DNA of 64,000 bases from contig NZ_JANLNY010000030.1 of assembly GCF_025465995.1 (NCBI RefSeq), positions 62,001-126,000 of the forward strand, read 5' to 3'. Both the position numbers and the translations under genes were made by a program. Source of the DNA: Pseudomonas sp. 5P_3.1_Bac2 (GTDB lineage: Bacteria; Pseudomonadota; Gammaproteobacteria; Pseudomonadales; Pseudomonadaceae). Of this stretch, positions 8,453 to 17,200 are shown piece after piece; position 1 is the first letter of the stretch, and each line of letters opens with the position of its first letter. Under the pieces are notes generated by a model. That model was given only the letters and a program-made list of their open reading frames with translations, did no database searches and had not been told where the DNA came from.

Positions 8453-9832
8453 CTACAGTTTTACTTTATGCGGGGTTAGTTGCTTGGCGTATTCGGCGTA
8501 GCCCAAGACAAACTCGATATGGGCGCGCACGCCGGTGACCAAGGTGTTTTCATCCAGCATCACGTTGGGTGAATGCACCACGGGCGCGGTGGCGAGGTCG
8601 ATGCCCGGCGCAGTTTGGCCGAGGAACACATACATGCCCGGGACTTTTTCCGCGAAGTAAGCAAAATCCTCACTGCCGGGCAGCAACTGGAATACTTCTT
8701 TGGCGTTGCCATCCGCGGCTTTGCTCATCGCGGGGGCGAGGGCGCGGGTCAGCTGCGCCGAGTTGATGGTCAGCGGCATCATTTCCACCACCTTCGTCTC
8801 GGCCTTGACCTGCTGCGCGGCGGCCGTTTGCTCGACCAGGTCAGGTAACGCTTCGGTCAGGGTTTTGCGGATACGGGCGTTATCGGCGCGGATGGTGCCC
8901 TGCATCTCCAGATCAGCGGGAATGATGTTGTTGGCCGTACCGGCGTGGATGCTGCCTACCGAGACCACGCCCATGCCTTGGGTCACATCGGTGCGGCGAC
9001 TGACCAGGGTTTGCATGGCGCTGATGACGCTGCCGGCGGCAACAATCGGATCGGCGCCCAGCCACGGTGCGGAGCCGTGAGTCTGGGTGCCATGCAGGCG
9101 GATGCGGAAACTGTCCGAGCTGTTAAAGGCCGTGCCGACTTTATAGGTGATGTGGCCGGTACGGCTGGAGCTGAGTACGTGCAGGGCAAACATGGCCTGA
9201 ATCCCGTACTGCTCGATCACGCCCTCTTGAACCATGCGCCGCGCGCCCCAGCTCTGCGCATTCTTGGCGTAAATATCGATATTCGACGGGCCTTCCTCGG
9301 CGGGCTGGAAGATAAACACCACGGTGCCGGACACTTGGTCCTGATGGGCACTGAGGATCTGCGCCGCACCGAGCAGCATCGAAGTATGGCCGTCGTGGCC
9401 GCAGGCGTGCATCACATCCACGGTTTTGCCAAAGAACTGGCCCTGCGCTTGGCTGGCAAAGGGCAGGCCGGTGGCCTCTTTGATCGGCAGCGCATCCATA
9501 TCCGCGCGCAGGCCTACGGTGGGGCCTGGGTGGGCGCCATGCAGCACGGCCACCACCCCGGTGCCGGCTACCCCGCTGTGCACCTCTAGGCCCATCTGGC
9601 GCAGATGTTCGGCGACGAAGGCCGAGGTCTTGAGTTCTTGATTGCCCAGTTCGGGATTCTGATGCAGGTGGCGGCGCCATTCGATGACTTGCGCGGCTTG
9701 GCCATCGGCGGCGGCTTTGACCCAGTCGTGACTGCCTTCTTGCGACTGCGCGGCGCCACTGCTGAGGCTCAGCGCGGCAGAGAGGGCAAGGGCTTGGGAT
9801 AAAGCAGATGGCGTGGTGGTGCGGAGTTTCAT
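8453..9832 (-). CDS. Exported M20-family amidohydrolase (N-acyl-amino-acid / hippurate hydrolase type)
   Basis: Zinc amidohydrolase of peptidase family M20D. Metal-site motifs are RADMDALPIKE, HACGHDGHTSMLLGAA and PAEEGPSN, and a late Glu/His region is present. The chosen ATG has AAGGAAA eight bases upstream and gives a signal peptide (positive MKLRTTTPS, then an alanine/leucine-rich core ending near GAAQSQ), so the enzyme should be periplasmic. About 459 residues, slightly longer than cytoplasmic homologues because of the signal. It would release a carboxylic acid from an N-acyl amino acid; the neighbouring acyl-CoA synthetase could use that acid (inference). Convergent with the LysR gene. 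Confidence 0.88.
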   Translation of the reverse strand: MKLRTTTPSALSQALALSAALSLSSGAAQSQEGSHDWVKAAADGQAAQVIEWRRHLHQNPELGNQELKTSAFVAEHLRQMGLEVHSGVAGTGVVAVLHGAHPGPTVGLRADMDALPIKEATGLPFASQAQGQFFGKTVDVMHACGHDGHTSMLLGAAQILSAHQDQVSGTVVFIFQPAEEGPSNIDIYAKNAQSWGARRMVQEGVIEQYGIQAMFALHVLSSSRTGHITYKVGTAFNSSDSFRIRLHGTQTHGSAPWLGADPIVAAGSVISAMQTLVSRRTDVTQGMGVVSVGSIHAGTANNIIPADLEMQGTIRADNARIRKTLTEALPDLVEQTAAAQQVKAETKVVEMMPLTINSAQLTRALAPAMSKAADGNAKEVFQLLPGSEDFAYFAEKVPGMYVFLGQTAPGIDLATAPVVHSPNVMLDENTLVTGVRAHIEFVLGYAEYAKQLTPHKVKL

Positions 9833-10017
9833 GCGGCATTTCCTTTGCGATGGACGTAGCAACCAGTCAGCCATCCCAGCCACCTCGCGGCCTATGGCCG
9901 TTGTGGGGATGGGGGCTGACGCCGCAGTCCAGCCTAGAGAGGGGCAAGGGAAGCGCGTAGTAGAACAATCTGATTAGTGGACGCTGCTGGCGGCAGATCC
10001 TTTTGCCGTGCGGCCGG

Positions 10018-10905
10018 TTAGTTGCGTCGATCGACGATGTAGCGTGCCAGCTCACGCAGTGGTTCGGCCTGTGCATCGAACTCGTTCAGCGCGGCCAGGG
10101 CCTGATCGCGTAGCTCCAGGGCATAGGCCTTAGCCGCCGACATGCCGAGCAGGGCCGGGTAGGTAGGCTTGTGATTGGCTTCATCCTTACCCTGGGTTTT
10201 GCCCAAGGTGGCGGTGTCGCTTTCCACATCGAGGATATCGTCCTGCACCTGGAAGGCCAGACCGATGGCTTGGGCGTAGCGTTGCAGGGCGGCCAATTGC
10301 TCCGGCGTAGCCTGGCCGCTGGCGAGGGCGCCCAGGCGCACGCTGGCTTCGATCAGGGCGCCGGTCTTGTGCCGGTGCATCACTTCCAGGGCATTTTGAT
10401 CCAGGGCGATGCCGACTGAACCTAGGTCGATGGCCTGTCCACCAACCATGCCCCCCGGGCCGGCCGCCTGGGCCAGGCTGCTGAGCATGGCCAAGCGCGT
10501 TTCAGCCGGCAGCGGGTTGTGCTGGGCCTCGCTTAACACGCTAAAAGCCAGGCTCTGCAAACCGTCGCCCGCGAGGATGGCGCTGGCCTCATCGAAGGCG
10601 ATATGGGTGGTCGGCTGGCCCCGGCGCAGATCGTCATCGTCCATGGCGGGCAGGTCGTCATGCACCAGCGAATAGGCGTGGATCAGCTCCACCGCACAGG
10701 CTGCGGCATTGGCTTGCTCGGCAGGCGCGGCCAAGGCTTCGCAAGCGGCGTAGGCGAGTAGCGGGCGTACCCGTTTGCCGCCGTTAAACAGGCTGTAGGC
10801 CATGGCGTCGTAGAGGCGTTTGAGCTCCGGGCGCGGGCTTTCTAGCAAGCGATGCAGGGCGGCATCGACACGTTCTTGGCAGCGGGTCTGGTACGCCTTG
10901 ATCAT
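10018..10905 (-). CDS. ispA: (2E,6E)-farnesyl diphosphate synthase
   Basis: Trans-isoprenyl diphosphate synthase making FPP from IPP and DMAPP/GPP. The first aspartate-rich motif LVHDDLPAMDDDDLRRG is at about residue 83-98 and the second, QVQDDILDVE, at about 215. FNGGKRVRPLL, which binds diphosphate, is at about 41. 295 residues, normal. Its ATG overlaps the xseB stop by four bases, so the pair is translationally coupled, as in other gammaproteobacteria. FPP feeds quinone, undecaprenyl-phosphate and longer prenyl synthesis. Confidence 0.97.
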   Translation of the reverse strand: MIKAYQTRCQERVDAALHRLLESPRPELKRLYDAMAYSLFNGGKRVRPLLAYAACEALAAPAEQANAAACAVELIHAYSLVHDDLPAMDDDDLRRGQPTTHIAFDEASAILAGDGLQSLAFSVLSEAQHNPLPAETRLAMLSSLAQAAGPGGMVGGQAIDLGSVGIALDQNALEVMHRHKTGALIEASVRLGALASGQATPEQLAALQRYAQAIGLAFQVQDDILDVESDTATLGKTQGKDEANHKPTYPALLGMSAAKAYALELRDQALAALNEFDAQAEPLRELARYIVDRRN

Positions 10906-11144
10906 GCTGGCTCATCCCCATCGAACGGCTCGGCTTGTACTTCGCCGTCACGTTCCATGAGGATTTGCACTTTCTGTTCAGCCTGAGCCAGGGCGGCCTG
11001 GCAATCGCGGGTCAGGCGCACGCCTTGCTCGAAGGCGCTGAGGGAGTCTTCCAGCGACAGCTCGCCGGTTTCCAGTCGTTCAACCAAGGTTTGCAGGTCG
11101 GTCAGGGATTGCTCGAAGTCGAGCGCGGCTTTTTTGCGGGCCAT
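10902..11144 (-). CDS. xseB: Exodeoxyribonuclease VII small subunit
   Basis: 80-residue XseB with the family signature: FEQSLTDLQTLVERLETGELSLEDSLSAFEQG, a helical coiled-coil protein that binds several per XseA large subunit in the single-strand-specific exonuclease VII. Acidic C-terminus. It is the first gene of the xseB-ispA pair and the reading frames overlap at ATGA. xseA is not in this window. Confidence 0.96.
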   Translation of the reverse strand: MARKKAALDFEQSLTDLQTLVERLETGELSLEDSLSAFEQGVRLTRDCQAALAQAEQKVQILMERDGEVQAEPFDGDEPA

Positions 11145-11224
11145 GGTGAATGTCTCAGGCTGGAACAGGTGAAGAAAACCGGCGTGACCCTATCAGAGCC
11201 ACGCCATGCGGGCAAATTACCCTG

Positions 11225-11680
11225 CTATGAGGCGTTGCCGTAACCCCGGGCGAACAGCACGGCGCACAGCGGAATCAGTATCAGCAGCAACAGTTCTAGG
11301 CGGATCGCCCAAGTCAGCCACTGGCCTTGGCGCTCGCTTACCGCCGGCACCACACCGGCTTTTAAGGCGCTGCCCCAAGAGATAAAGCGCACTGTCGGGC
11401 CAATCGACAGCAGCGCCACCAGCACAAACAGGCCGACCTTGGCGTGGAACAGGCTGTTATGCAGGTAATAGGTGCTGCCTTTGCCAAACCACAGCACCCG
11501 CGCGGCGCCGCTCAGCAGCACCAGCACGGCGCAGATGCCATAGGCGCGGTCGGTGATCACCAGGCTGCGCGCACGGGGTAAATCCAGCGGCAGCTTAAAC
11601 AGGATGTGCTCAATGCTGAGCAGGGCGAACAGCGCGAAGATCGCCAGATAGTGCACATAGGCGGCAATGGCTTGGCTCAT
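11225..11680 (-). CDS. DUF2214 family inner-membrane protein
   Basis: 151 residues with four predicted membrane helices (about 6-26, 45-64, 79-99 and 122-145) and the RAYGI...YYLHNSLFHAKVGLF core characteristic of DUF2214. Function unknown in the family; homologues are often found beside xseB-ispA in pseudomonads, as here. The ATG has GAGGA upstream at good spacing. No catalytic motif can be seen. Confidence 0.85.
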   Translation of the reverse strand: MSQAIAAYVHYLAIFALFALLSIEHILFKLPLDLPRARSLVITDRAYGICAVLVLLSGAARVLWFGKGSTYYLHNSLFHAKVGLFVLVALLSIGPTVRFISWGSALKAGVVPAVSERQGQWLTWAIRLELLLLILIPLCAVLFARGYGNAS

Positions 11681-11705
11681 CGGGTCATCCTCGCTACATG
11701 GCGGT

Positions 11706-13064
11706 TTAGTCGGCGCTCTTAAGCGGCTGGCTAAACCAGCGGTCAGTCCGGGTTAGGTGATAAGCATAAGCGCCCAGGCACAGGCTGCGCAGTGCCATAA
11801 AGCTCAAAAATGCCAACCACAGACCGTGATTGCCTAAGCCTTTTAAGGCCCACGCCAGAGGCAGGCTCAGGCCTAACGCGAGAAGCATGGCATTGCGCAT
11901 TTCCCGGGCGCGGGTGGCGCCGATAAACAGGCCATCAAGCAGATAGCTCCACACCGCAATCAGCGGTAATGCCGCCAAGTACGGCAGGTAGGTGAAGGCG
12001 ATGGCGCGGACCTCAGGCATGGTGGTTTGCAACTGCACAAACCAATGCCCGCCCAGCACAAAGAACAGCGCAAACAGCGCACTGGCCAGCAGCGCCCAGG
12101 CCCCGGACACCCATAGAGTGCGGCGCAGGCCTTGGCGGTCTTGGCTACCCAGAGCATGGCCACATAAGGCCTCCAGCGCATGGGCCAAACCGTCCAGGGC
12201 GTAGGCCGTGAGCATCAGGCCGTTAAGCAGCAGGGCATTGGCCGCGACGGTGGCTTCACCTAAGCGGGTGCCTTGCACCGTGATTAAAAAGAACACGCTT
12301 TGCAGCGCCAGGCTGCGGATAAAAATGTCGCGGTTCACGGCCAGCAGCGGCCGCCAGTTAAACCAACGCTTTAATGCGGGCCAATCAAGGTGTCCGGGAT
12401 AGCGGCCCAGGGTGCGCTGGGCCAGATACAAGCCGAGCAGGGCACCGCTCCATTCGGCAATCACCGAAGCCCAGGCGGCGCCGGCCACGCCCCAGTTCAG
12501 GCCCAGTACAAACCACACTTCCAGCGCCACATTCAGCACCGTGGTGGTGAGCAAAATGGCCAAAGGGCCACGGGCGTTTTGTGTGCCCAGTAGCCAACCC
12601 ACCAAAGCGTAGGTGGTGAGCGTGGCGGGCAAGCCAAACAGGCGGATATGCAGGAAGCTGCTGGTCAGGTCATTCAACTCTGGCGACGGGTTCATCAGGC
12701 CCAGGGCCACGTTGGTTAACGGCACCGCCAAGGCACTGAGAATCAAGGCCAGGCCGACGCCGAGCAATAAGCCTTGTAGCAACACCTGACGCAGCGCGCC
12801 GCCATCCTTACGTCCGGCGGCCTGTGCGCTAAAGCCGGTGGTGCCCATGCGTAAAAAACCGACGCTCCACGCCAGCAAGGTGTACAGGCTGCCACCTACG
12901 GCCACAGCGGCCAGTTGGTGGGCGTGGGGCAGACGACCAATGACGGCGGTATCGACCAGCGCTACCAGCGGCACCGAGAGATTGCTCAAGATCATCGGCA
13001 GCGCCAGGGCCCACACCCGTTTATGGGTGGGGCTATGGCGCCAAGCATCGCGCAGGGCATTCAT
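11706..13064 (-). CDS. MATE-family efflux transporter, DinF subfamily
   Basis: 452 residues with 12 hydrophobic segments in two similar halves. The start RVWALALPMILSNLSVPLVALVDTAVIGRLP is the classic MATE/DinF opening, with PLVALVDTAVIG in helix 1. MATE proteins exchange cationic drugs or metabolites for Na+ or H+ across the inner membrane. DinF members have been linked to oxidative and bile-salt stress in enterobacteria, but the substrate here cannot be read. It lies 25 bases from the DUF2214 gene, on the same strand, and may be co-transcribed with it. Confidence 0.9.
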   Translation of the reverse strand: MNALRDAWRHSPTHKRVWALALPMILSNLSVPLVALVDTAVIGRLPHAHQLAAVAVGGSLYTLLAWSVGFLRMGTTGFSAQAAGRKDGGALRQVLLQGLLLGVGLALILSALAVPLTNVALGLMNPSPELNDLTSSFLHIRLFGLPATLTTYALVGWLLGTQNARGPLAILLTTTVLNVALEVWFVLGLNWGVAGAAWASVIAEWSGALLGLYLAQRTLGRYPGHLDWPALKRWFNWRPLLAVNRDIFIRSLALQSVFFLITVQGTRLGEATVAANALLLNGLMLTAYALDGLAHALEALCGHALGSQDRQGLRRTLWVSGAWALLASALFALFFVLGGHWFVQLQTTMPEVRAIAFTYLPYLAALPLIAVWSYLLDGLFIGATRAREMRNAMLLALGLSLPLAWALKGLGNHGLWLAFLSFMALRSLCLGAYAYHLTRTDRWFSQPLKSAD

Positions 13065-13533
13065 GGGTGCATCTCGAATCTGAAAGTGGCGGTTTAGAGA
13101 GGCTGGATTACGAGCCGCAGATTAAGCGCTGCTTGCTCTGCTTGGCAAAAAAACCTCAGCGCCTGTCAGCGAGTCGCCCTGTGCGCGGCAGATGGCATGG
13201 CGCTGCGCGGTGGGGCACGCTCTGGGTGAGGTGACGGGTGCCCAGTACATGACCGGACGCGGGTTGAGGACGGCGCAGTCGGCCTTAGCTTGGCGGCCCG
13301 ATGCCCGTTCATCTACTGATTCGACGCTGATTTTAGCCATGCCCAAGGCGGGTGCTGGAATAGCCGGTGCCTGCTCTGTTTGCACCCCAGCGAGCCTAGC
13401 CACGCTTAGTCAATGGGCGGTCGAACTGGGGCTTAACGCGGCCAGCCTGGCAGCCCCGAGCCCCCGATAAGCGCAAGGTGCAACTGAGCTTGGGCGCCAG
13501 TGGCAAACAGGGGGCGGCGACCGGCTATAAAGG
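13065..13533. other. Intergenic stretch with no supported gene
   Basis: About 470 bases between the MATE exporter and the small secreted-protein gene. Short open frames exist on both strands (13122-13403 minus; 13192-13470 plus), but neither has a Shine-Dalgarno or a recognisable motif, and both read as low-complexity GC-rich translation. It may hold the MATE promoter and remnants of a lost gene. Confidence 0.5.
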
Positions 13534-13980
13534 TTATGGCTTACGCGGCGTATAAACCGCACAGGTGGGCGACAGCTCGCACTCCTCCATCAAGGTGGTG
13601 ACGGCCTGGCGGTAAGTCTGCAGCTCATAGTCGGCCAGCTGCAGGCCGTTGAATTGCTCATTGGAGCTATTGGCGTTGGTCGAGGAGTAACGCGAGATGG
13701 GGAATTCACCTGAATCAAATGGCACCACGCCGGCGATGGCGAAGGCCGAGAAACCACCATTGGTGAATTTGTAGACATTCGAGTGGACGAAAATCTGGAA
13801 GCGGTTGGCGGGGTAGTGGGCGATAAATTTGTCGGTGACCAGATCGCTGATCACGTCAGCGCAGCGATCCAGATTACTGTTGCGATAGGAACAGGCCACA
13901 TTGAACTCACCCGCCATTGCAGCGGCGCTGCTAAGTGAGGCGAGGGTAGCGAACAGGTAAGGTACGGCTTGCTTAAACAC
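13534..13980 (-). CDS. Small secreted protein of unknown function, four cysteines
   Basis: 148 residues beginning at a GTG with a strong AAGGAG six bases upstream. Residues 1-21 (VFKQAVPYLFATLASLSSAAAMA) form a signal peptide with likely cleavage after AMA. The mature part has four cysteines, two near the start (VAC, RCAD) and two near the end (EEC, PTC), spaced to allow two disulfides. A longer in-frame ATG start at 14058 would bury the signal and is less likely. I do not recognise the family. It is divergent from the large alpha-2-macroglobulin gene 260 bases away. Confidence 0.7.
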   Translation of the reverse strand: MFKQAVPYLFATLASLSSAAAMAGEFNVACSYRNSNLDRCADVISDLVTDKFIAHYPANRFQIFVHSNVYKFTNGGFSAFAIAGVVPFDSGEFPISRYSSTNANSSNEQFNGLQLADYELQTYRQAVTTLMEECELSPTCAVYTPRKP

Positions 13981-14240
13981 AAAAAACTCCTTACAGCAGC
14001 GCGAAAGAACGGCCGCAGCGCGCAGGCGCAGTGGCGAGGAAAAGTCTTGGGCTTGCATGGCTCGGTGCCATCATTGGCTTAAGGGCATGATAAATAATGC
14101 ACTTACCCTCGCCAAGGGAGATTGTTGGACGATTGTGCGGTGCTGGCTGAGCGACTCTGTGCGAGCAGCCATGAAATCCCAGGGGAACCTCGCTTATAGT
14201 GTCGGGCAAAATAATTCTCCGACCCTGTAGGGAGTTGGCA

Positions 14241-17200
14241 ATGCCGAACAAAGGACTGCTTCTGGCCCTGGCGCTGAGTGTGTTGAGCGCCTGTGATTCT
14301 TCCACCTCTGATCCGGCCCAGGTCACGGTCACGCCGCCAACCAGCACGTCATCCACTGTGCCGGTCAAACCTGAGCTGGATACCAAGGCCCTGGCCGCAC
14401 GTTATGTTGGTCGCGAGTTGAGCGTGGCCGATGTCTCGGAAGTGCAGTTGGAGGGTGCCAGCGCCCTGTCGGTGAGCTTCTCCATTCCCCTCGATCCACA
14501 GCAGAAACTCAGCGAGCGCCTGCATCTGGTCGACAGCAAAAACGGCAAGGTGGATGGCGCCTGGGAGCTGTCAGATAACCTGATGGAAGCGCGTCTGCGT
14601 CATCTGGAGCCGCAGCGCAAACTGGTGCTGACCGTGGATGCCGGCCTTAAGGCCGTGAATGGCGTCAGCCTGGCCCAAGAGCATGTGGCGCGCCTGACCA
14701 CGCGTGACCTGCAAGCCAGTGTTGGGTTTGCCAGCCGTGGCTCGCTATTGCCGACTCGCCTGGCCGAAGGCCTGCCGGTAATTGCCCTGAACGTGGCGCA
14801 GGTTAACGTCGAATTTTTCCGCATCAAGCCTGAACAATTGCCACGCTTCCTCAGCAATTGGGGTACTTCGAGCAATCTGGATAACTGGACTGCCAGTGAA
14901 TTACTGCCACTGGCCGACTTGGTCTATGGCGGGCGTTTTGCCCTGAATCCGCAGCCCAACACCCGCGAAACCGTGCTGTTGCCCATCGCCGGGCTTGAGC
15001 CCTTCAAACAGCCGGGGGTGTATCTGGCGGTGATGCGTGAGGCCGGCGCGTACAGTTATTCCCAGCCCGCCACGCTGTTTAGTCTGAGTGATATTGGCCT
15101 GTCGGCGCGGCGTTATCGCGACCGCTTGGACGTGTTTACCCAAGCCCTGGACGGTGGCGATGCGCTGAGCAAAGTCACCCTGCAACTGCTCGACGATAAG
15201 GGCCAAGTGCTGGCTGAAGGGCACACCGACGGTGACGGTCACGCGCAGTTGCCGCTGCCGGCCAAAGCCAACGTGCTGCTGGCGCAACAGGGTGAACAAA
15301 CCAGCCTGCTGCGGTTAAACAGCGCCGCGCTGGATTTATCCGAATTCGCCATCACCGGAGCCAAGGCCCACCCGCTGCAATTCTTTGTGTTTGGTCCACG
15401 GGATTTGTATCGCCCCGGCGAAGCGGTGCTGCTCAATGGCCTGCTGCGCGATGCCGATGGCCGGCCGATTAAGAACCAGCCGGTCAATGTCGAGGTGCGC
15501 CGCCCGGATGAGCAAGTCAGTCGCAAATTCGTCTGGCAGGGCGATGAGTCGGGCTTCTATCAATACGCCTTGCAACTGGCCGATGAGGCGCCGACAGGGC
15601 GCTGGCAGTTGCTGCTGGATTTGGGCGACGGCAAGCCGCAGTTGTATGAGTTTTCCGTGGAGGACTTTTTACCCGAGCGCCTGGCCCTGGATTTAACCGG
15701 CAGCAAGGAGGCTCTGAGCCCGGCCGATGCACTCAAGGTAAAGGTCAGCGGCCGTTATCTGTACGGCGCCCCGGCGGCGGGCAACAGCCTGCTCGGTCAG
15801 CTCTATGTGCGGCCGCTGCGCGAAGCCGTGGCGAGCTTGCCGGGTTATCAGTTTGGCTCGGTGATTGAAGACGACTTAAAAGAAGACATCGAGCTGGATG
15901 AGTTGCAACTGGATGAACAGGGCAAGGCTGAGCTGAATATCGACAGCCGCTGGAGCGAGGCCAAGTCGCCGCTTAATTTGATCGTCCAGGCCAGCTTGCA
16001 GGAATCTGGTGGCCGCGCCATCACCCGGCGCTACAGCCAGGCCGTGTGGCCAGCGCCACGTTTGCCGGGAGTGCGCGGTCTGTTTACTGGCGAGGAAGTG
16101 GATGCCGACGGCTTGGCTGAGTTTGAAGTGCTGGTGGCCGATGCCGCCGGCAATAAGCTCAGCGCCGATCAGCTCAGCGTGCGCTTGATTCGCGAGCGCC
16201 GCGACTACTTCTGGAACTTCTCCGAAGGCGATGGCTGGAGCCACGACTACACCGAGAAGTTCCTCACCCTGGATCAGCAAGAGCTCAAGCTCGAAGCCGG
16301 TAAAACCGCCAAGGTCAGCTTCCCGGTGGAGTGGGGCCCATATCGCGTGGAGGTGATCGATAACGCCACCGGCATGCTCAGCAGCCTGCGCTTCTGGGCC
16401 GGCTATCGTTGGCAGGACAACGCCGACGGCGGCGCGGTGCGCCCGGATCAGGTCAAGCTGGCGCTGGACAAACCCGCCTATAGCGATGGCGACACCGCCC
16501 AAGTCACGGTCACGCCGCCGGCTGCCGGCAAGGGCTACCTGATGGTCGAGTCCAGCGAAGGGCCGCTGTGGTGGCAAGAGATCGATGTGCCGGCAGAAGG
16601 CAAAACCTTCGACATCCCCATGGCCAAGGAGTGGGCGCGCCACGATCTATATATCAGCGCCCTGGTGATTCGCCCCGGCGAGCGCAAAGCCAATGTCACG
16701 CCTAAGCGTGCGGTGGGCTTGTTGCATCTGCCGCTTGAGCGTAACGAACGCAAGCTCAACCTGACCTTGACTGCGCCAGAGAAGATCCGTCCGCAGCAGA
16801 CCCTTAAGGTTAAGCTCAACGCCAAACAAGCCGATGGCAGCCCGGCCAAACAAGCCCACGTGCTGGTCGCGGCGGTGGATGCCGGAATCCTCAATATCAC
16901 CGAGTACGTCACCCCCGATCCGTTTGCCGGGTTCTTTGGGCGTAAGGCCTATGGCGCCGATCAGTTGGATATCTACGGCCAATTGATCGAAGCCGGTCAG
17001 GGCCGCGTGGCCAAGCTGGCCTTTGGTGGTGATGCGGCCCTGGCGCCGGGCGGCAAACGCCCGGACACCAGCGTGTTGATCGTCGCCCTGCAAAGCCAGC
17101 CAGTGACCTTGAATGAGCAGGGCGAGGGCGAAGTCAGCCTGGAAATCCCCGACTTCAACGGCGAGCTGCGCTTGATGGCGCAGGTGTGGAGCGATGAGCA

